Source: Solibacillus cecembensis (GTDB taxonomy: Bacteria; Bacillota; Bacilli; Bacillales_A; Planococcaceae). From it: 63,916 bases of DNA. Positions 15,836 to 24,897 of this stretch are shown here, in pieces (positions within the stretch are counted from its first letter, which is position 1; the number at the start of each line of letters is the position of its first letter). A program made the position numbers and the translations under genes. Below the pieces are notes generated by a model. That model did not search any database, had not been told where the DNA came from, and saw only the letters and a program-made list of their open reading frames with translations. The DNA lies in NCBI RefSeq assembly GCF_001439635.1, contig NZ_LMBZ01000020.1, forward strand, positions 818 to 64,733. The letters run 5' to 3'.

Positions 15836-16954
15836 TTATTTACTATATGATTCATCCAAAATTAGAATCGGTTTAATAACCTCTCCCGTAACCGAATCTT
15901 TTGCAGCTTGATTGATATCTTCAAATTTATAGTATTTAACAAGCTTATCAATTGGAAAACGCCCTTCTTTATAGAATTCCACTAATTGTGGAACCGATAA
16001 CTGAGGTATTCCATCCCCCATAATAACCCCTATGATACTTTTACTCGCCATAGTTATTTCTCCCGTAGGAATAACTTGGAGACTATTTTTAGATATAGCA
16101 ACTGGTGCAAAAACGCCACCTTTAGATAAAACTGTTAAAGCTGTTTTCATAACAGCTGATACACCTGTTGTATCAACTGAATAGTTAACACCTTTTCCAT
16201 TTGTAATTTCTTGTACTCTAGAGATTGGGTCATCTATTTTACTATTAATCGTATGTGTTGCCCCTAATTCTTTTGCTAATTCTAATCGACTATCATGAAT
16301 ATCAATCGCAATAATCGTTGAACACCCTTCAATTTTAGCGGCAATCATCGCTGCTAAACCTACAGCACCTGTACCAAAAACAGCAATTGAGGATCTCAAT
16401 TCAGGTTTTAAACCATTAATGACTGTCCCGCTACCCGTTAAGAAACCACAACCTAGCGGACCAACAAGACGTAAATCTACATCTTGATCTACTTTGATTA
16501 AATTGCTTTCATGCACTAAAGTATGCGTTGAAAATGACGAGTGACCGTAAAAGTTTTTAACCGGTGTACCGTCCTCTTTATGGAATGTATGACTCCCATC
16601 ATCACGAACACCTAAAAAATTTAGCTTCATCCAATCATCACAAATTGCAGGACGTCCTTTACGGCAACTTGGACAATGACCACAGTACGCATAAGACATT
16701 ACTACTTGATCTCCAGGTTTAAATGTCTTTACAGTACTCCCAACCTTTTCAACTATACCTGACCCCTCATGACCTGGCACGATTGGATAAGCTACAGATG
16801 TCCCACCTTTTCGAATTGTTTCATCTGACATACACATTCCAGTTGCTACTATCTTTACTAACACTTCATCTGGTTGCATTTCGGCTAATTTTAAATCTTC
16901 TAGTATATAGTCTGTTCCTCCTGAATTGACAACTGCCGCTTTTACTTTCGTCAT
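15836..16954 (-). CDS. Zinc-dependent alcohol dehydrogenase (aryl/allyl-alcohol type)
   Basis: 372-residue medium-chain dehydrogenase. Catalytic zinc ligands are C41 (GMCMSDE), H62 (GHEGSG) and the Cys of GPLGCGFLTG; S43 is the proton-relay residue. Structural zinc Cys are C91, C94, C97 and C105. The coenzyme site is GTGAVGLAA, with IAID placing an Asp that favours NAD. The C-terminal half resembles benzyl-alcohol and geraniol dehydrogenases. As the last gene of the island it would oxidise the primary alcohol to the aldehyde used by the dehydrogenase at 21369. Substrate unproven. Confidence 0.85.
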   Translation of the reverse strand: MTKVKAAVVNSGGTDYILEDLKLAEMQPDEVLVKIVATGMCMSDETIRKGGTSVAYPIVPGHEGSGIVEKVGSTVKTFKPGDQVVMSYAYCGHCPSCRKGRPAICDDWMKLNFLGVRDDGSHTFHKEDGTPVKNFYGHSSFSTHTLVHESNLIKVDQDVDLRLVGPLGCGFLTGSGTVINGLKPELRSSIAVFGTGAVGLAAMIAAKIEGCSTIIAIDIHDSRLELAKELGATHTINSKIDDPISRVQEITNGKGVNYSVDTTGVSAVMKTALTVLSKGGVFAPVAISKNSLQVIPTGEITMASKSIIGVIMGDGIPQLSVPQLVEFYKEGRFPIDKLVKYYKFEDINQAAKDSVTGEVIKPILILDESYSK

Positions 16955-17099
16955 CCAAAAACCTCCTAATAAAATTCCCTGAAATCTGGAATAATCATCC
17001 TACTGGAGCACCTAACGCGTCATCCAATACTTCAGCTTATTCCTAAAATGACTTAATACCATTTGTATTCTCCGAATTATATTTTCCCTCAAGCAATTG

Positions 17100-18347
17100 T
17101 TACCCTACCACTGTATCTGACACGCTAGCTTCCTTATCGTTATCTGGTTTAACAAACAATAAATAGAGGGTAGAAATCACCAAAAATAACCCACTCATTA
17201 AAAATATGGAGTAATTAAAACCAAGCGCAAGATTTGCTCCTGCAGATTGCACTATTATTCCCGTAATAACAGGAGCCACTAATTGGGAAGTGTTGTTTCC
17301 TAAAGTCAAGATACTTGACATGAAACCCGCTCTTTCTGGCATCAATTGAATCATGACTTGTACTGCCATCGTAACACTAATATATGTCGATCCCTTTGCA
17401 ATACATAATGCTATGAAAACCCACACGAATGAATTCCCTACAAATGGAATTGTTCCGAGAGAAATTCCGCCAATCATGGTACTAATAGCAGCAACCCAAA
17501 CACGTGACACTCTAAAACTCTTAGTTTTTCTATAGAGACGATCAGATAAAGCTGATATCAAAAATATCAACACTAAAGCCGCTATCCCTGTACCTGAGAG
17601 TGCGTATGCCATCTGCATTGGAGTCAATTTTATTACCTTCGTTAAATAAACTGGTCCCCATAATGCCGTCCAAATTACTAGCCAATAAGAAATGGCTGAT
17701 AAAATAATGGTTAATAAGCAAGCTGGATTTCGAAGTACAGGAGCTATATCTGACCATTTCAATTTTTTGACTTGATTCACTGTGACATTCTGTCCTGTCC
17801 TAGAAAAACGATTAACCAGAGCCCAAGTCACTAATAGAAGCATACTGACAAATCCTAATGAAACAAATGTCCATTGCCAACCGAATCTTTCAATCAATGC
17901 GACAAGTATAGGTGAGCAAATTACCCCCCCCATAGATGCACCTGCAATAAAAATGGAAACAGCTAAACCTCTTGACTCTATAGGGAATATTCTAGAAATA
18001 TGATTAAAGCCTGATGGGATAAATGGTCCCTCAAACGCTCCTAGCAATACCCGATAAAGAATAAGCATAGGTAATCCGACAATTGCAAAAGCCCCGAATT
18101 GAATGATAGATACACCTAATAAAACAAATAAAATCATCTTGGTCGTCCCTATACGATCAGACCAGGTACCTCCAATAAAACTTGTAATAATAAAGAGAAT
18201 GAAGAAACTACTTCCCACAATTCCCCATTCAGATCCGTTTAAATTAAATTCTTTCATAAGGGGTTCAGCTGCAAAACCAATAACTTGCTTATCTGCATAA
18301 ATGATTAGAGAAGCAAAAAATAGAAGAATTAGACTAATCCAACGCAT
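17100..18347 (-). CDS. MFS transporter, anion/organic-acid symporter type
   Basis: 415 residues, twelve predicted membrane helices. The loop between TM2 and TM3 reads GGTWSDRIGTTKM (motif A). LEGPFIPSGFNHISRIFP-like sequence after TM4 resembles the aromatic-acid/glucarate (ACS) branch. The start is the ATG at 18347 with AAAGGG upstream; a GTG three codons earlier is possible. Its place inside the catabolic island makes it the likely importer of the growth substrate or an intermediate acid. Confidence 0.82.
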   Translation of the reverse strand: MRWISLILLFFASLIIYADKQVIGFAAEPLMKEFNLNGSEWGIVGSSFFILFIITSFIGGTWSDRIGTTKMILFVLLGVSIIQFGAFAIVGLPMLILYRVLLGAFEGPFIPSGFNHISRIFPIESRGLAVSIFIAGASMGGVICSPILVALIERFGWQWTFVSLGFVSMLLLVTWALVNRFSRTGQNVTVNQVKKLKWSDIAPVLRNPACLLTIILSAISYWLVIWTALWGPVYLTKVIKLTPMQMAYALSGTGIAALVLIFLISALSDRLYRKTKSFRVSRVWVAAISTMIGGISLGTIPFVGNSFVWVFIALCIAKGSTYISVTMAVQVMIQLMPERAGFMSSILTLGNNTSQLVAPVITGIIVQSAGANLALGFNYSIFLMSGLFLVISTLYLLFVKPDNDKEASVSDTVVG

Positions 18348-18449
18348 GGAATACACCCTTTCAAATAAAGTGATTGCTACTCTTCATAAAAATAGAATTT
18401 AAAAAACGATTACGTTAGTTTCTAAGGAGGTTGTTATTAAGTAAAATCG

Positions 18450-19643
18450 TTATAGCCCAAGATTTTTCGCAATAATATTCTTCATTATTTCCGTTGTGCC
18501 AGCATAAACGGGCATAACGGCAACATCTCGATAACGTCGAGCAATTGGATATTCTTCCATATACCCATAGCCACCATAAAGCTGTAAACAGCGTACAGAC
18601 ATCTTTCTAGCCATCTCAGTTATAAACCATTTCGCCATTGATGTTTCCGTTACGATATTTTCGCCTTTCAATTGCTTGCTAGTTAAATCATCAATAAAGG
18701 TTTGCGCCATTGACAATTCGGTTGCCATTTCAGCAATCTCAAACTGCGTATTTTGAAATGAACTAATCGACTTTCCAAAAGCTTTCCGTTCTTTCACATA
18801 AGACATTGTTGACTTAAGCATCTCTTCAGCTACAGCTATTGCACCAATTGCTACAATCAGACGCTCTTGTTGCAATTTTTCCATCATGTAATAGAAACCC
18901 TTTCCTTCATCCCCTAATAAATTAGCTACGGGTACTCGTGCATCTTCGAAAATAAGTTCAACCGTATCTGCAGAATGTTGCCCTAATTTTTTCAACTTTT
19001 TCCCACGTGAAAATCCTGGCGTATCCTCATCCACTAGAAGGATACTAATTCCTTTTTTCGCGGAGGTCGCATGTTGATCGGTTTTCACTGCAACGAAGAA
19101 CAATCCTGCATTAAGGCCATTTGAAATAAAGGTCTTCTCTCCGTTTACAATATAGTTCTCACCATCTTTTACTGCTGTAGTGCCTAATTTTGCTAGGTCT
19201 GAACCAATTCCAGGCTCAGACATCGCAATAGCGGTTGTAATTTCCCCACTCACACATTTTGGCAAGTATTCTCTCTTTTGTTCTTCGGTCCCATACCGCT
19301 CTAGATAAGGGACAACGATTGAACTACTTAGACTCGCAGTTGTACCGACTCCAATGCGGTTTAATTCCTCCGCTAAAATCAAATTAAACCCAAAATCTAG
19401 TCCCAGACCTCCATATTCTGAATCAACTTGCGGACAAAGAAAACCTTGGTCCCCCATTTTCCTGAAAAATTCCCGTGGGGTATAGCTCTCTTCATCCCAT
19501 TTCTCTATGTTAGGGACTGCCTCTTTTTTGAGAAATTTTTGCAGGGACGTGCGAAACATCTCATGTTCGTGAGTCATATAAGACCTTTTTCTATTAAATA
19601 AATCATATATTCCTGGTTTAGTTGAAGTCGCTGTATTTGTCAA
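18450..19643 (-). CDS. Acyl-CoA dehydrogenase, isovaleryl/long-chain type (paralogue 1)
   Basis: 397-residue FAD flavoenzyme introducing the alpha-beta double bond in an acyl-CoA. N-terminal helical, middle beta (AIAMSEPGIGSDLA, residues 139-151) and C-terminal helical domains are complete. At the MCAD base position the motif reads VYAGTTEIM, with Ala instead of Glu. The likely base is E260 in LQQERL, the position used by isovaleryl- and long-chain acyl-CoA dehydrogenases. TTG start at 19643, GGAGG eight bases upstream. It is closely related to the next gene upstream; the two may form one heteromer or be a recent duplication. Confidence 0.88.
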   Translation of the reverse strand: MTNTATSTKPGIYDLFNRKRSYMTHEHEMFRTSLQKFLKKEAVPNIEKWDEESYTPREFFRKMGDQGFLCPQVDSEYGGLGLDFGFNLILAEELNRIGVGTTASLSSSIVVPYLERYGTEEQKREYLPKCVSGEITTAIAMSEPGIGSDLAKLGTTAVKDGENYIVNGEKTFISNGLNAGLFFVAVKTDQHATSAKKGISILLVDEDTPGFSRGKKLKKLGQHSADTVELIFEDARVPVANLLGDEGKGFYYMMEKLQQERLIVAIGAIAVAEEMLKSTMSYVKERKAFGKSISSFQNTQFEIAEMATELSMAQTFIDDLTSKQLKGENIVTETSMAKWFITEMARKMSVRCLQLYGGYGYMEEYPIARRYRDVAVMPVYAGTTEIMKNIIAKNLGL

Positions 19644-19716
19644 ATTTGATTCCTCCTAATTATTTTACATTCCCCCACTTATTGAAGTAGGGGACTTCTG
19701 CTGAATCAAGTTAAAA

Positions 19717-19760
19717 CGCTTTCAATAATGTAGTTTGGTAAGTTTACATTATTGAAAGCG
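19717..19760 (-). terminator. Terminator between the two acyl-CoA dehydrogenase genes
   Basis: Perfect 16-bp inverted repeat (CGCTTTCAATAATGTA, 19717-19732, with 19745-19760) followed by TTTT on the minus strand. It should make the downstream paralogue less expressed than the upstream one. A second short hairpin (CCCCACTT/AAGTAGGGG) follows near 19673-19692. Confidence 0.75.
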
Positions 19761-19782
19761 AATCATTTATGTTAAAAAAACA

Positions 19783-20976
19783 TTAAAGTCCAAGGTTTTT
19801 GGCAATTATATTTTTCATAATTTCCGTTGTTCCACCGTAAATCGGCATAACCGCAACATCTCGATAACGACGGGCGATTGGATATTCCTCCATATAACCA
19901 TAACCACCATATAGCTGTAAGCAGCGTGCAGACATTCGTCTCGTCATCTCAGTAACGTACCATTTTGCCATCGAGATTGGCGTAACGATATCTTCACCTT
20001 TCATATGCTTGTCTATTAAATCATCTAGGAAAGTTTGCGCCATTGTTAATTCGGTTGCCATTTCTGCAATTTCAAACTGTGTATTCTGAAAAGAACTAAT
20101 TGGTTTTCCAAAAGCTTTCCTCTCTTTTACATAGCCCATCGTCGCTTTAAGCATTTCCTCCGCAACAACGATTGAACTGCAAGTAATGATAAGACGTTCT
20201 TGCTGCAATCTATCCATCAAGTAATAGAATCCTTGTCCTTCTTCACCAAGAAGGTTTGTAGCAGGGACACGTGCATCCTCAAATACAAGTTCAACGACAT
20301 CTGCAGTCTTTTGACCCAATTTTTTTAATTGACGGCCAATTGAAAATCCTGGTGTATCCTTATCAACTAAGAGAATACTAATCCCTTTCCGAGCCGGGTT
20401 CGCTTTTGGATCTGTTTTCACTGCAACAAAGAACAACCCTGCGTTTAACCCATTAGAAATAAAAGTTTTTTGTCCATTTACTATATAGGAATCACCGTCT
20501 CGAACGGCTGTAGTACTCATATTGGCTAAATCGGAGCCAATCCCTGGTTCCGTCATCGCAACAGCCGTTGTTACTTCTCCACTTACAAATTTAGGTAAGT
20601 ACTTCATCTTTTGTTCCTCAGTACCGTATTCCTCTAAATAAGGAACGATAATTGAACTACTAGTACTAGCTAAAGTACCAACTCCAACACGGAACAGCTC
20701 TTCAGCCAAAATTACATTAAATCCAAAGTCGAGTTCAAGACCTCCATATTCCGATTTAATTTGTGGACACAAAAATCCTTGATCCCCTAATTTTTCATAA
20801 AATTCTTTTGGCGTGTGATTCGCTTCTTCCCATTCCTCGATGAAAGGCACTGCCTCTTTTTCGAGAAATTTTTGTAAAGAAGTTCTATACATTTCATGTT
20901 CTTGAGTGAAGAAATCTCTCTTTCTTTTAAATAAATCATATGTTAATTGTTTTGGTATCGTCGTATTATTTGACAT
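19783..20976 (-). CDS. Acyl-CoA dehydrogenase, isovaleryl/long-chain type (paralogue 2)
   Basis: 397 residues, collinear with the gene at 18450 and identical at most positions (for example LYGGYGYMEEYPIARRYRDV). It has the same layout: flavin motif AVAMTEPGIGSDLA, Gly instead of Glu in IYGGTTEIM, and the probable base in LQQERL near residue 260. The start at 20976 is chosen because GGAGG lies eight bases upstream. It is the first gene after the shared promoter element at 21217-21264. Confidence 0.88.
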   Translation of the reverse strand: MSNNTTIPKQLTYDLFKRKRDFFTQEHEMYRTSLQKFLEKEAVPFIEEWEEANHTPKEFYEKLGDQGFLCPQIKSEYGGLELDFGFNVILAEELFRVGVGTLASTSSSIIVPYLEEYGTEEQKMKYLPKFVSGEVTTAVAMTEPGIGSDLANMSTTAVRDGDSYIVNGQKTFISNGLNAGLFFVAVKTDPKANPARKGISILLVDKDTPGFSIGRQLKKLGQKTADVVELVFEDARVPATNLLGEEGQGFYYLMDRLQQERLIITCSSIVVAEEMLKATMGYVKERKAFGKPISSFQNTQFEIAEMATELTMAQTFLDDLIDKHMKGEDIVTPISMAKWYVTEMTRRMSARCLQLYGGYGYMEEYPIARRYRDVAVMPIYGGTTEIMKNIIAKNLGL

Positions 20977-21216
20977 ATTGTAATCCTCCATTCAGGTATT
21001 GTGTATAGCAACCACTGTTTCCACTTGTCCATTTCTAGCTTTGCGCCGTTTAGAATATAAGGTAGTACTTTGAAACAATAGCTTCATAGGATTCAATTTT
21101 ACTGACTTTGTACCATTTCCAAGCAGATTACACTTGCTTCCCTCCCTTTTATATAGCACATCAACCTATATTCAGAATTTTAAGATTCTTTACATTAATA
21201 ATAATAATTTTCTTTT

Positions 21217-21264
21217 GTTGTAATTTAAAGTTAACAATTTAAAAGGTATGTTTAATAAATTAAA
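21217..21264 (-). promoter_or_regulatory. Island promoter element, copy 1
   Basis: Core AAAAGGTATGTTTAATAAA (21241-21259) preceded by TAATTTAAAGTTAACAATTT. The same arrangement recurs at 24635-24690, 29411-29460 and 35590-35640. It lies upstream of the acyl-CoA dehydrogenase gene that starts at 20976. Confidence 0.65.
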
Positions 21265-21294
21265 TGTCTCGTACTCCTCTGATGAAATTACTAA

Positions 21295-21341
21295 AAATTC
21301 CTCCTCAATAAGTGACTTCACACAAGATTGAGGAGGAATTT
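21295..21341 (-). terminator. Terminator of the aldehyde dehydrogenase unit
   Basis: Perfect 15-bp stem AAATTCCTCCTCAAT (21295-21309) with 21327-21341, then TTTTTAG on the minus strand. The arm GAGGAGG mimics a ribosome site for a spurious rightward ORF. Confidence 0.85.
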
Positions 21342-21368
21342 ATGGTTATTTATTGTTTATCTAAATGT

Positions 21369-22868
21369 TTAATCCAAATTAATAATGACGCTTTTCGTTT
21401 TAGTATACGCCTCAATGCCTGGATAGCCCTTCTCTGCACCAACCCCACTCTGTTTATATCCAGCCATAGGAACCGCATTATCCCCTGTGAGATAGTTATT
21501 AACCCAAACAGTACCTGCTTCTAATTCATTAATTACCTTGAAAGCTTTCGAAATATCTTTCGTCCATACGCCAGAAGCCAGTCCATATTCCGTTGAATTT
21601 GCTCTTTCAAGTACCTCGTCAATATCCTCGAACGGCATAACACATAAAACTGGTCCAAATATTTCCTCTTTAACCGCTGTACAATTTTCATCGAGATCGA
21701 TAAGTATTGTAGGTTGCAAGTAATTTCCTTTTGCTAACTCGCCGTCATGAAGCGTTTTTCCTCCAGTCAATACTTTTCCGCCTTCTTTTTTAGCTGTTTC
21801 AATATAATTTAAAACCGACTCCAACTGTTGCTTCGAAATCAGTGGTCCCATATCTGTCGTTGGATCTAATGGGTCGCCCACTTTCATGTTTTGTGCCATT
21901 TCAACTAATTTTTCAGTAACTTCTTGATACACGCTCTTTTCTACATAGAGACGAGAACCTGCCATACATACTTGCCCCTGATTGCTAAACATCCCTAAAA
22001 ACGATCCTTTTATTGCTTTATCAAGGTCTGCATCCGCAAAAATAATATTTGGAGACTTCCCACCTAATTCCAATGTTATCTTTTTCAAAGTGTCAGAAGC
22101 GCTTCTCATAATGCCTTTTCCAACAATTGTTGAACCCGTAAATCCAATTTTATCTATATCGGGATGGTTCGTAATCGCTTGCCCAATTTTTCCTCCTGGG
22201 CCTGTGACGATGTTCACGACTCCATCAGGAAAACCAGCTTCCTTAATAAGTTCTCCGAGTAGCAATGTCGTTAATGACGTTTGCTGGGCAGGTTTTAAAA
22301 TTACCGTATTTCCAGCAGCTAATGGGGCTGCTAATTTCCAAACAGAACCAATTAATGGGATATTCCACGACGTTATTTGTCCACACACTCCAATTGGCTC
22401 TCTTTTTGTGAAGGCATGAATATTGCCACCACTTGTAGTAGGAATTGTGTCACCCGTTAATTTAGTCGCCCAACCTGCATAATAGCGGAGGTGAGCGACT
22501 GCTGAAGGTACAAATCCATAACGTGAAAATTTAATCGTAATGCCCCCATCAATTGTTTCAAGATAGGCAAATTCTTCGGCACGGCTTTCTAGTAAATCAG
22601 CCAGTTTATTAAGTAGATTCGATCTAGTTGCAGGAGAGGTTGTTGACCAACCCCCTTTAAAAGCTGTCCTTGCAGCTAAAACCGCACGATCTACATCCTC
22701 TTTGTCACCCTCATAAATTTTAGCGATAACTTCACCATTTGCTGGATTTATCGTTTCATATACTTTACCGGAAAGAGAAGGAACCCATTCACCATTGATA
22801 AACATTTTTCTTGTATCATAAAGAAATTTAGTCATATATTCTTGAGGAGTTTCTATTACTTTATTCAT
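21369..22868 (-). CDS. NAD(P)-dependent aldehyde dehydrogenase
   Basis: 499 residues, class 1/2 ALDH fold. The catalytic Cys is in NQGQVCMAGSR, the general-base Glu in ELGGKSP, the cofactor loop in GFTGSTIVGKG and the oxyanion Asn in SWNIPLIG. It most resembles phenylacetaldehyde, betaine-aldehyde and geranial dehydrogenases. With the zinc alcohol dehydrogenase it would convert an alcohol to a carboxylic acid for CoA activation. It shares its transcript with the SDR and citrate-synthase-like genes upstream. Confidence 0.88.
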   Translation of the reverse strand: MNKVIETPQEYMTKFLYDTRKMFINGEWVPSLSGKVYETINPANGEVIAKIYEGDKEDVDRAVLAARTAFKGGWSTTSPATRSNLLNKLADLLESRAEEFAYLETIDGGITIKFSRYGFVPSAVAHLRYYAGWATKLTGDTIPTTSGGNIHAFTKREPIGVCGQITSWNIPLIGSVWKLAAPLAAGNTVILKPAQQTSLTTLLLGELIKEAGFPDGVVNIVTGPGGKIGQAITNHPDIDKIGFTGSTIVGKGIMRSASDTLKKITLELGGKSPNIIFADADLDKAIKGSFLGMFSNQGQVCMAGSRLYVEKSVYQEVTEKLVEMAQNMKVGDPLDPTTDMGPLISKQQLESVLNYIETAKKEGGKVLTGGKTLHDGELAKGNYLQPTILIDLDENCTAVKEEIFGPVLCVMPFEDIDEVLERANSTEYGLASGVWTKDISKAFKVINELEAGTVWVNNYLTGDNAVPMAGYKQSGVGAEKGYPGIEAYTKTKSVIINLD

Positions 22869-22954
22869 TTAAATACCCATCTCCCATCGCTTATTTAATA
22901 TAAGAAATTTCAAATTCCTGAATAAACTTTTTTCCCTAATCACTCATATATCAA

Positions 22955-23698
22955 CTATCCAAATCTCCCTCCAGTGACATGTAAAATATCTCCCGAAATA
23001 TATGCAGCATCATCAGAGGCAAAGAACAAAACCGCATTCGCTACATCATCCGGCAATCCAATTCTCTTTATTGGCGTATCTTTCTTTTGCAGTTCTTTAA
23101 TTTTTTCATACTTCGGATGATTTCTTACAGCATCCGTCTCAATAAGTCCAGGTGCAACCGCATTGACGTTAATGTTGTTTTTACCTAATTCTTTCGCCAA
23201 AGATCGTGTTAACCCGATAATTCCTGCCTTAGCAGATGAGTAATTTGCCTGACCTGGATTCCCTAAATAAGCCCGCGAAGAAATATTGATAATTTTCCCA
23301 TATTTTTGTTCGTTCATATAAGGAGAAACATATTTAGCACATAAAAAAGCTCCTTTAAGGCAAACATCGATGACTTTATCCCAATCGTCCTCTTCCATGT
23401 CTTCAAGTCGGATATCTTTTACAATGCCTGCATTGTTCACTAGAATATCAATTTTTCCATAAGCCTCAATTGTTTCTTCAACAATTCTTCTAACATCCTC
23501 TGATTTAGATACATCACCTTCTACAGCTATTGCCTTCCCACCACTTTGATTGATCTCCATAGCCGTTTCTTCACATGTTTGCTTATTCAAATCTGTTACA
23601 GTAACAAGTGCTCCTTCTAGCGCCATTTTTTGTACAATTGCTTTGCCAATCCCTTTTCCAGAACCTGTAACAATCGCTACCTTATCTTGAAACCTCAT
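22955..23698 (-). CDS. Short-chain dehydrogenase, FabG-like
   Basis: 247 residues. TGSGKGIGK (residues 11-19) binds the cofactor, NNAG is intact, and the catalytic Ser, Tyr and Lys lie in INISS and YSSAKAG. The C-terminus (SGDILHVTGG) is typical of 3-oxoacyl reductases and 3-hydroxyacyl-CoA dehydrogenases. VTDLN after strand 2 suggests NAD. In the pathway it likely oxidises a hydroxyacyl-CoA. GGGGGA precedes the ATG. A partial match to the island element (GTATGTTAA near 23735) lies just upstream. Confidence 0.82.
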   Translation of the reverse strand: MRFQDKVAIVTGSGKGIGKAIVQKMALEGALVTVTDLNKQTCEETAMEINQSGGKAIAVEGDVSKSEDVRRIVEETIEAYGKIDILVNNAGIVKDIRLEDMEEDDWDKVIDVCLKGAFLCAKYVSPYMNEQKYGKIINISSRAYLGNPGQANYSSAKAGIIGLTRSLAKELGKNNINVNAVAPGLIETDAVRNHPKYEKIKELQKKDTPIKRIGLPDDVANAVLFFASDDAAYISGDILHVTGGRFG

Positions 23699-23768
23699 TT
23701 TCTTCCCCCTTTCCTTTACCTTTGTAATAAGAACATTTGTATGTTAAAGATTGTGATTTCATAAAATA

Positions 23769-24572
23769 CTAGAGCTGATTTTTCAATTCAAAATCGCCCA
23801 AATTATTGGTATATCGCGTATTTTCTTCAATGTGATCATAAAGTTTTTGAGCCATGCTTTCTTTTCTTCCAGATTCCGCCTCTTCAACAATATGGGCAAT
23901 TAATCCGACTGCCCTCGCTGCAACAGCAAAAGCTTTTACAACACTATAATGTAACTTCATATCTGATAAAATAGCTCCGATTGCTCCTGCGACATTTAAA
24001 GTCATTTGTTTCCCTTTTTGTTCACTTATTCCATGATGAATTTCTTTCATTAATGCAGTATGTTTGCCACTAAAACCTAGCTCTTCCGCTAAACTAAATA
24101 ACTTTATCGTACGTGGATCTACTGGCTTGTGTAACGGATGCCCTAATCCCATCACTTGTAACTTTTTTAACTGCCATTCATCGATAATTTTTGTAGCAAC
24201 ACTGGCAACCTCTTCATAATGACCGTATGATTTCCAACCATCTTGAAGCATTTGAGCCGTATTTTCCATTGCGCCAAGATACACAGATCCTGCTCCCAAA
24301 AGTCCCGCTGCAACTGCTGCTTGTACTGCTTCGGGTGCCCCTAAATAGGTAAGACGCGCAGAAATAGAACTAGGCGTAAATCCATGTTCACAAATCGCAA
24401 CCATGCATGCATTAAGCATTTTAGATTCTTCAAGGGTGGGACGCCGATGAGTTGCACCTAGAAACGCCATATCAGCCAATGTAATATTTCCAATGAGTTC
24501 TTCCGTCAAATTATATCCATGTATAAAAATTGCATCTGGTTTTGAATAACCAATTTTAGTTTCAAATTCCAT
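23769..24572 (-). CDS. Citrate-synthase-fold protein, citryl-CoA-lyase-like
   Basis: 267 residues, far shorter than citrate synthase (~370-430) and close in size to the isolated citryl-CoA lyase domain. Recognisable blocks are CEHGFTPSSISAR (residues 61-73) and GLGHPLHKPVDPR (142-154), equivalent to the GHRVYKxxDPR block. The His-Gly-Gly loop that carries a catalytic His in true synthases is replaced by GAGSVYLGAMEN. It may split a beta-hydroxyacyl-CoA by a retro-aldol or retro-Claisen step. The start is the ATG at 24572 with AAGGAG nine bases upstream. First gene of its unit. Confidence 0.75.
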   Translation of the reverse strand: MEFETKIGYSKPDAIFIHGYNLTEELIGNITLADMAFLGATHRRPTLEESKMLNACMVAICEHGFTPSSISARLTYLGAPEAVQAAVAAGLLGAGSVYLGAMENTAQMLQDGWKSYGHYEEVASVATKIIDEWQLKKLQVMGLGHPLHKPVDPRTIKLFSLAEELGFSGKHTALMKEIHHGISEQKGKQMTLNVAGAIGAILSDMKLHYSVVKAFAVAARAVGLIAHIVEEAESGRKESMAQKLYDHIEENTRYTNNLGDFELKNQL

Positions 24573-24634
24573 TCTCACTCACTCCTTTCAACCCTTTAGG
24601 ATTCAAAATAATCAGAATCTTCTTTTTAATGAGA

Positions 24635-24690
24635 AGTCTAATAGGTTAATTTTTAAATTTTAAATATTAAAAGGCGTATTAAATAAATAT
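24635..24690 (-). promoter_or_regulatory. Island promoter element, copy 2
   Basis: Core AAAAGGCGTATTAAATAAA (24669-24687), the most divergent of the four copies, preceded by AAATTTTAAATATT. About 95 bases before the citrate-synthase-like start. Confidence 0.55.
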
Positions 24691-24763
24691 TATTAGCACA
24701 TGTAGCACTGAATTTAAATTTCATTACTCAAATTAAATTGGTAAAAATAGAGCGGTTTATGAA

Positions 24764-24798
24764 TCTCTTTACAATTATAGTGTTTCTCTATACAATTA
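24764..24798. repeat. Direct repeat upstream of lysR-1
   Basis: TCTCTTTACAATTA (24764-24777) and TCTCTATACAATTA (24785-24798), one mismatch, period exactly 21 bp (two helical turns). It is about 100 bases before the LysR start, so it may be an autoregulatory site. Confidence 0.5.
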
Positions 24799-24897
24799 CA
24801 TTAACATTCTGAAATTTCTAATAATTAACAGTTGTTATTAGTAGAATGGAAGCAGAAAAAAGCCAATCTTTTATGGTGAGTTAATGGGGGTGGAGTA

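Larger units (their letters stand above)
20977..21368. other. Promoter region and terminator between dehydrogenase operons
   Basis: 392-base gap. It contains the terminator of the aldehyde dehydrogenase unit (21295-21341) and the shared island element (21217-21264); the rest is a leader of about 230 bases before the acyl-CoA dehydrogenase start in which I see no ORF with a ribosome site. Confidence 0.6.
24573..24897. other. Divergent promoter region of the citrate-synthase-like and LysR genes
   Basis: 325-base AT-rich gap holding the second island element (24635-24690) and a 21-bp-spaced direct repeat (24764-24798). No ORF seen. Confidence 0.6.

Noticed and set aside
19673..19692. Riboswitch-like leader before acyl-CoA dehydrogenase 1
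   Set aside because: Only a short hairpin next to the terminator of the previous gene; no recognisable riboswitch class.
21312..21524. Rightward ORF with an apparently perfect GAGGAGG ribosome site
   Set aside because: The GAGGAGG is the right arm of the aldehyde dehydrogenase terminator, and the frame is antisense to that gene's 3' end.
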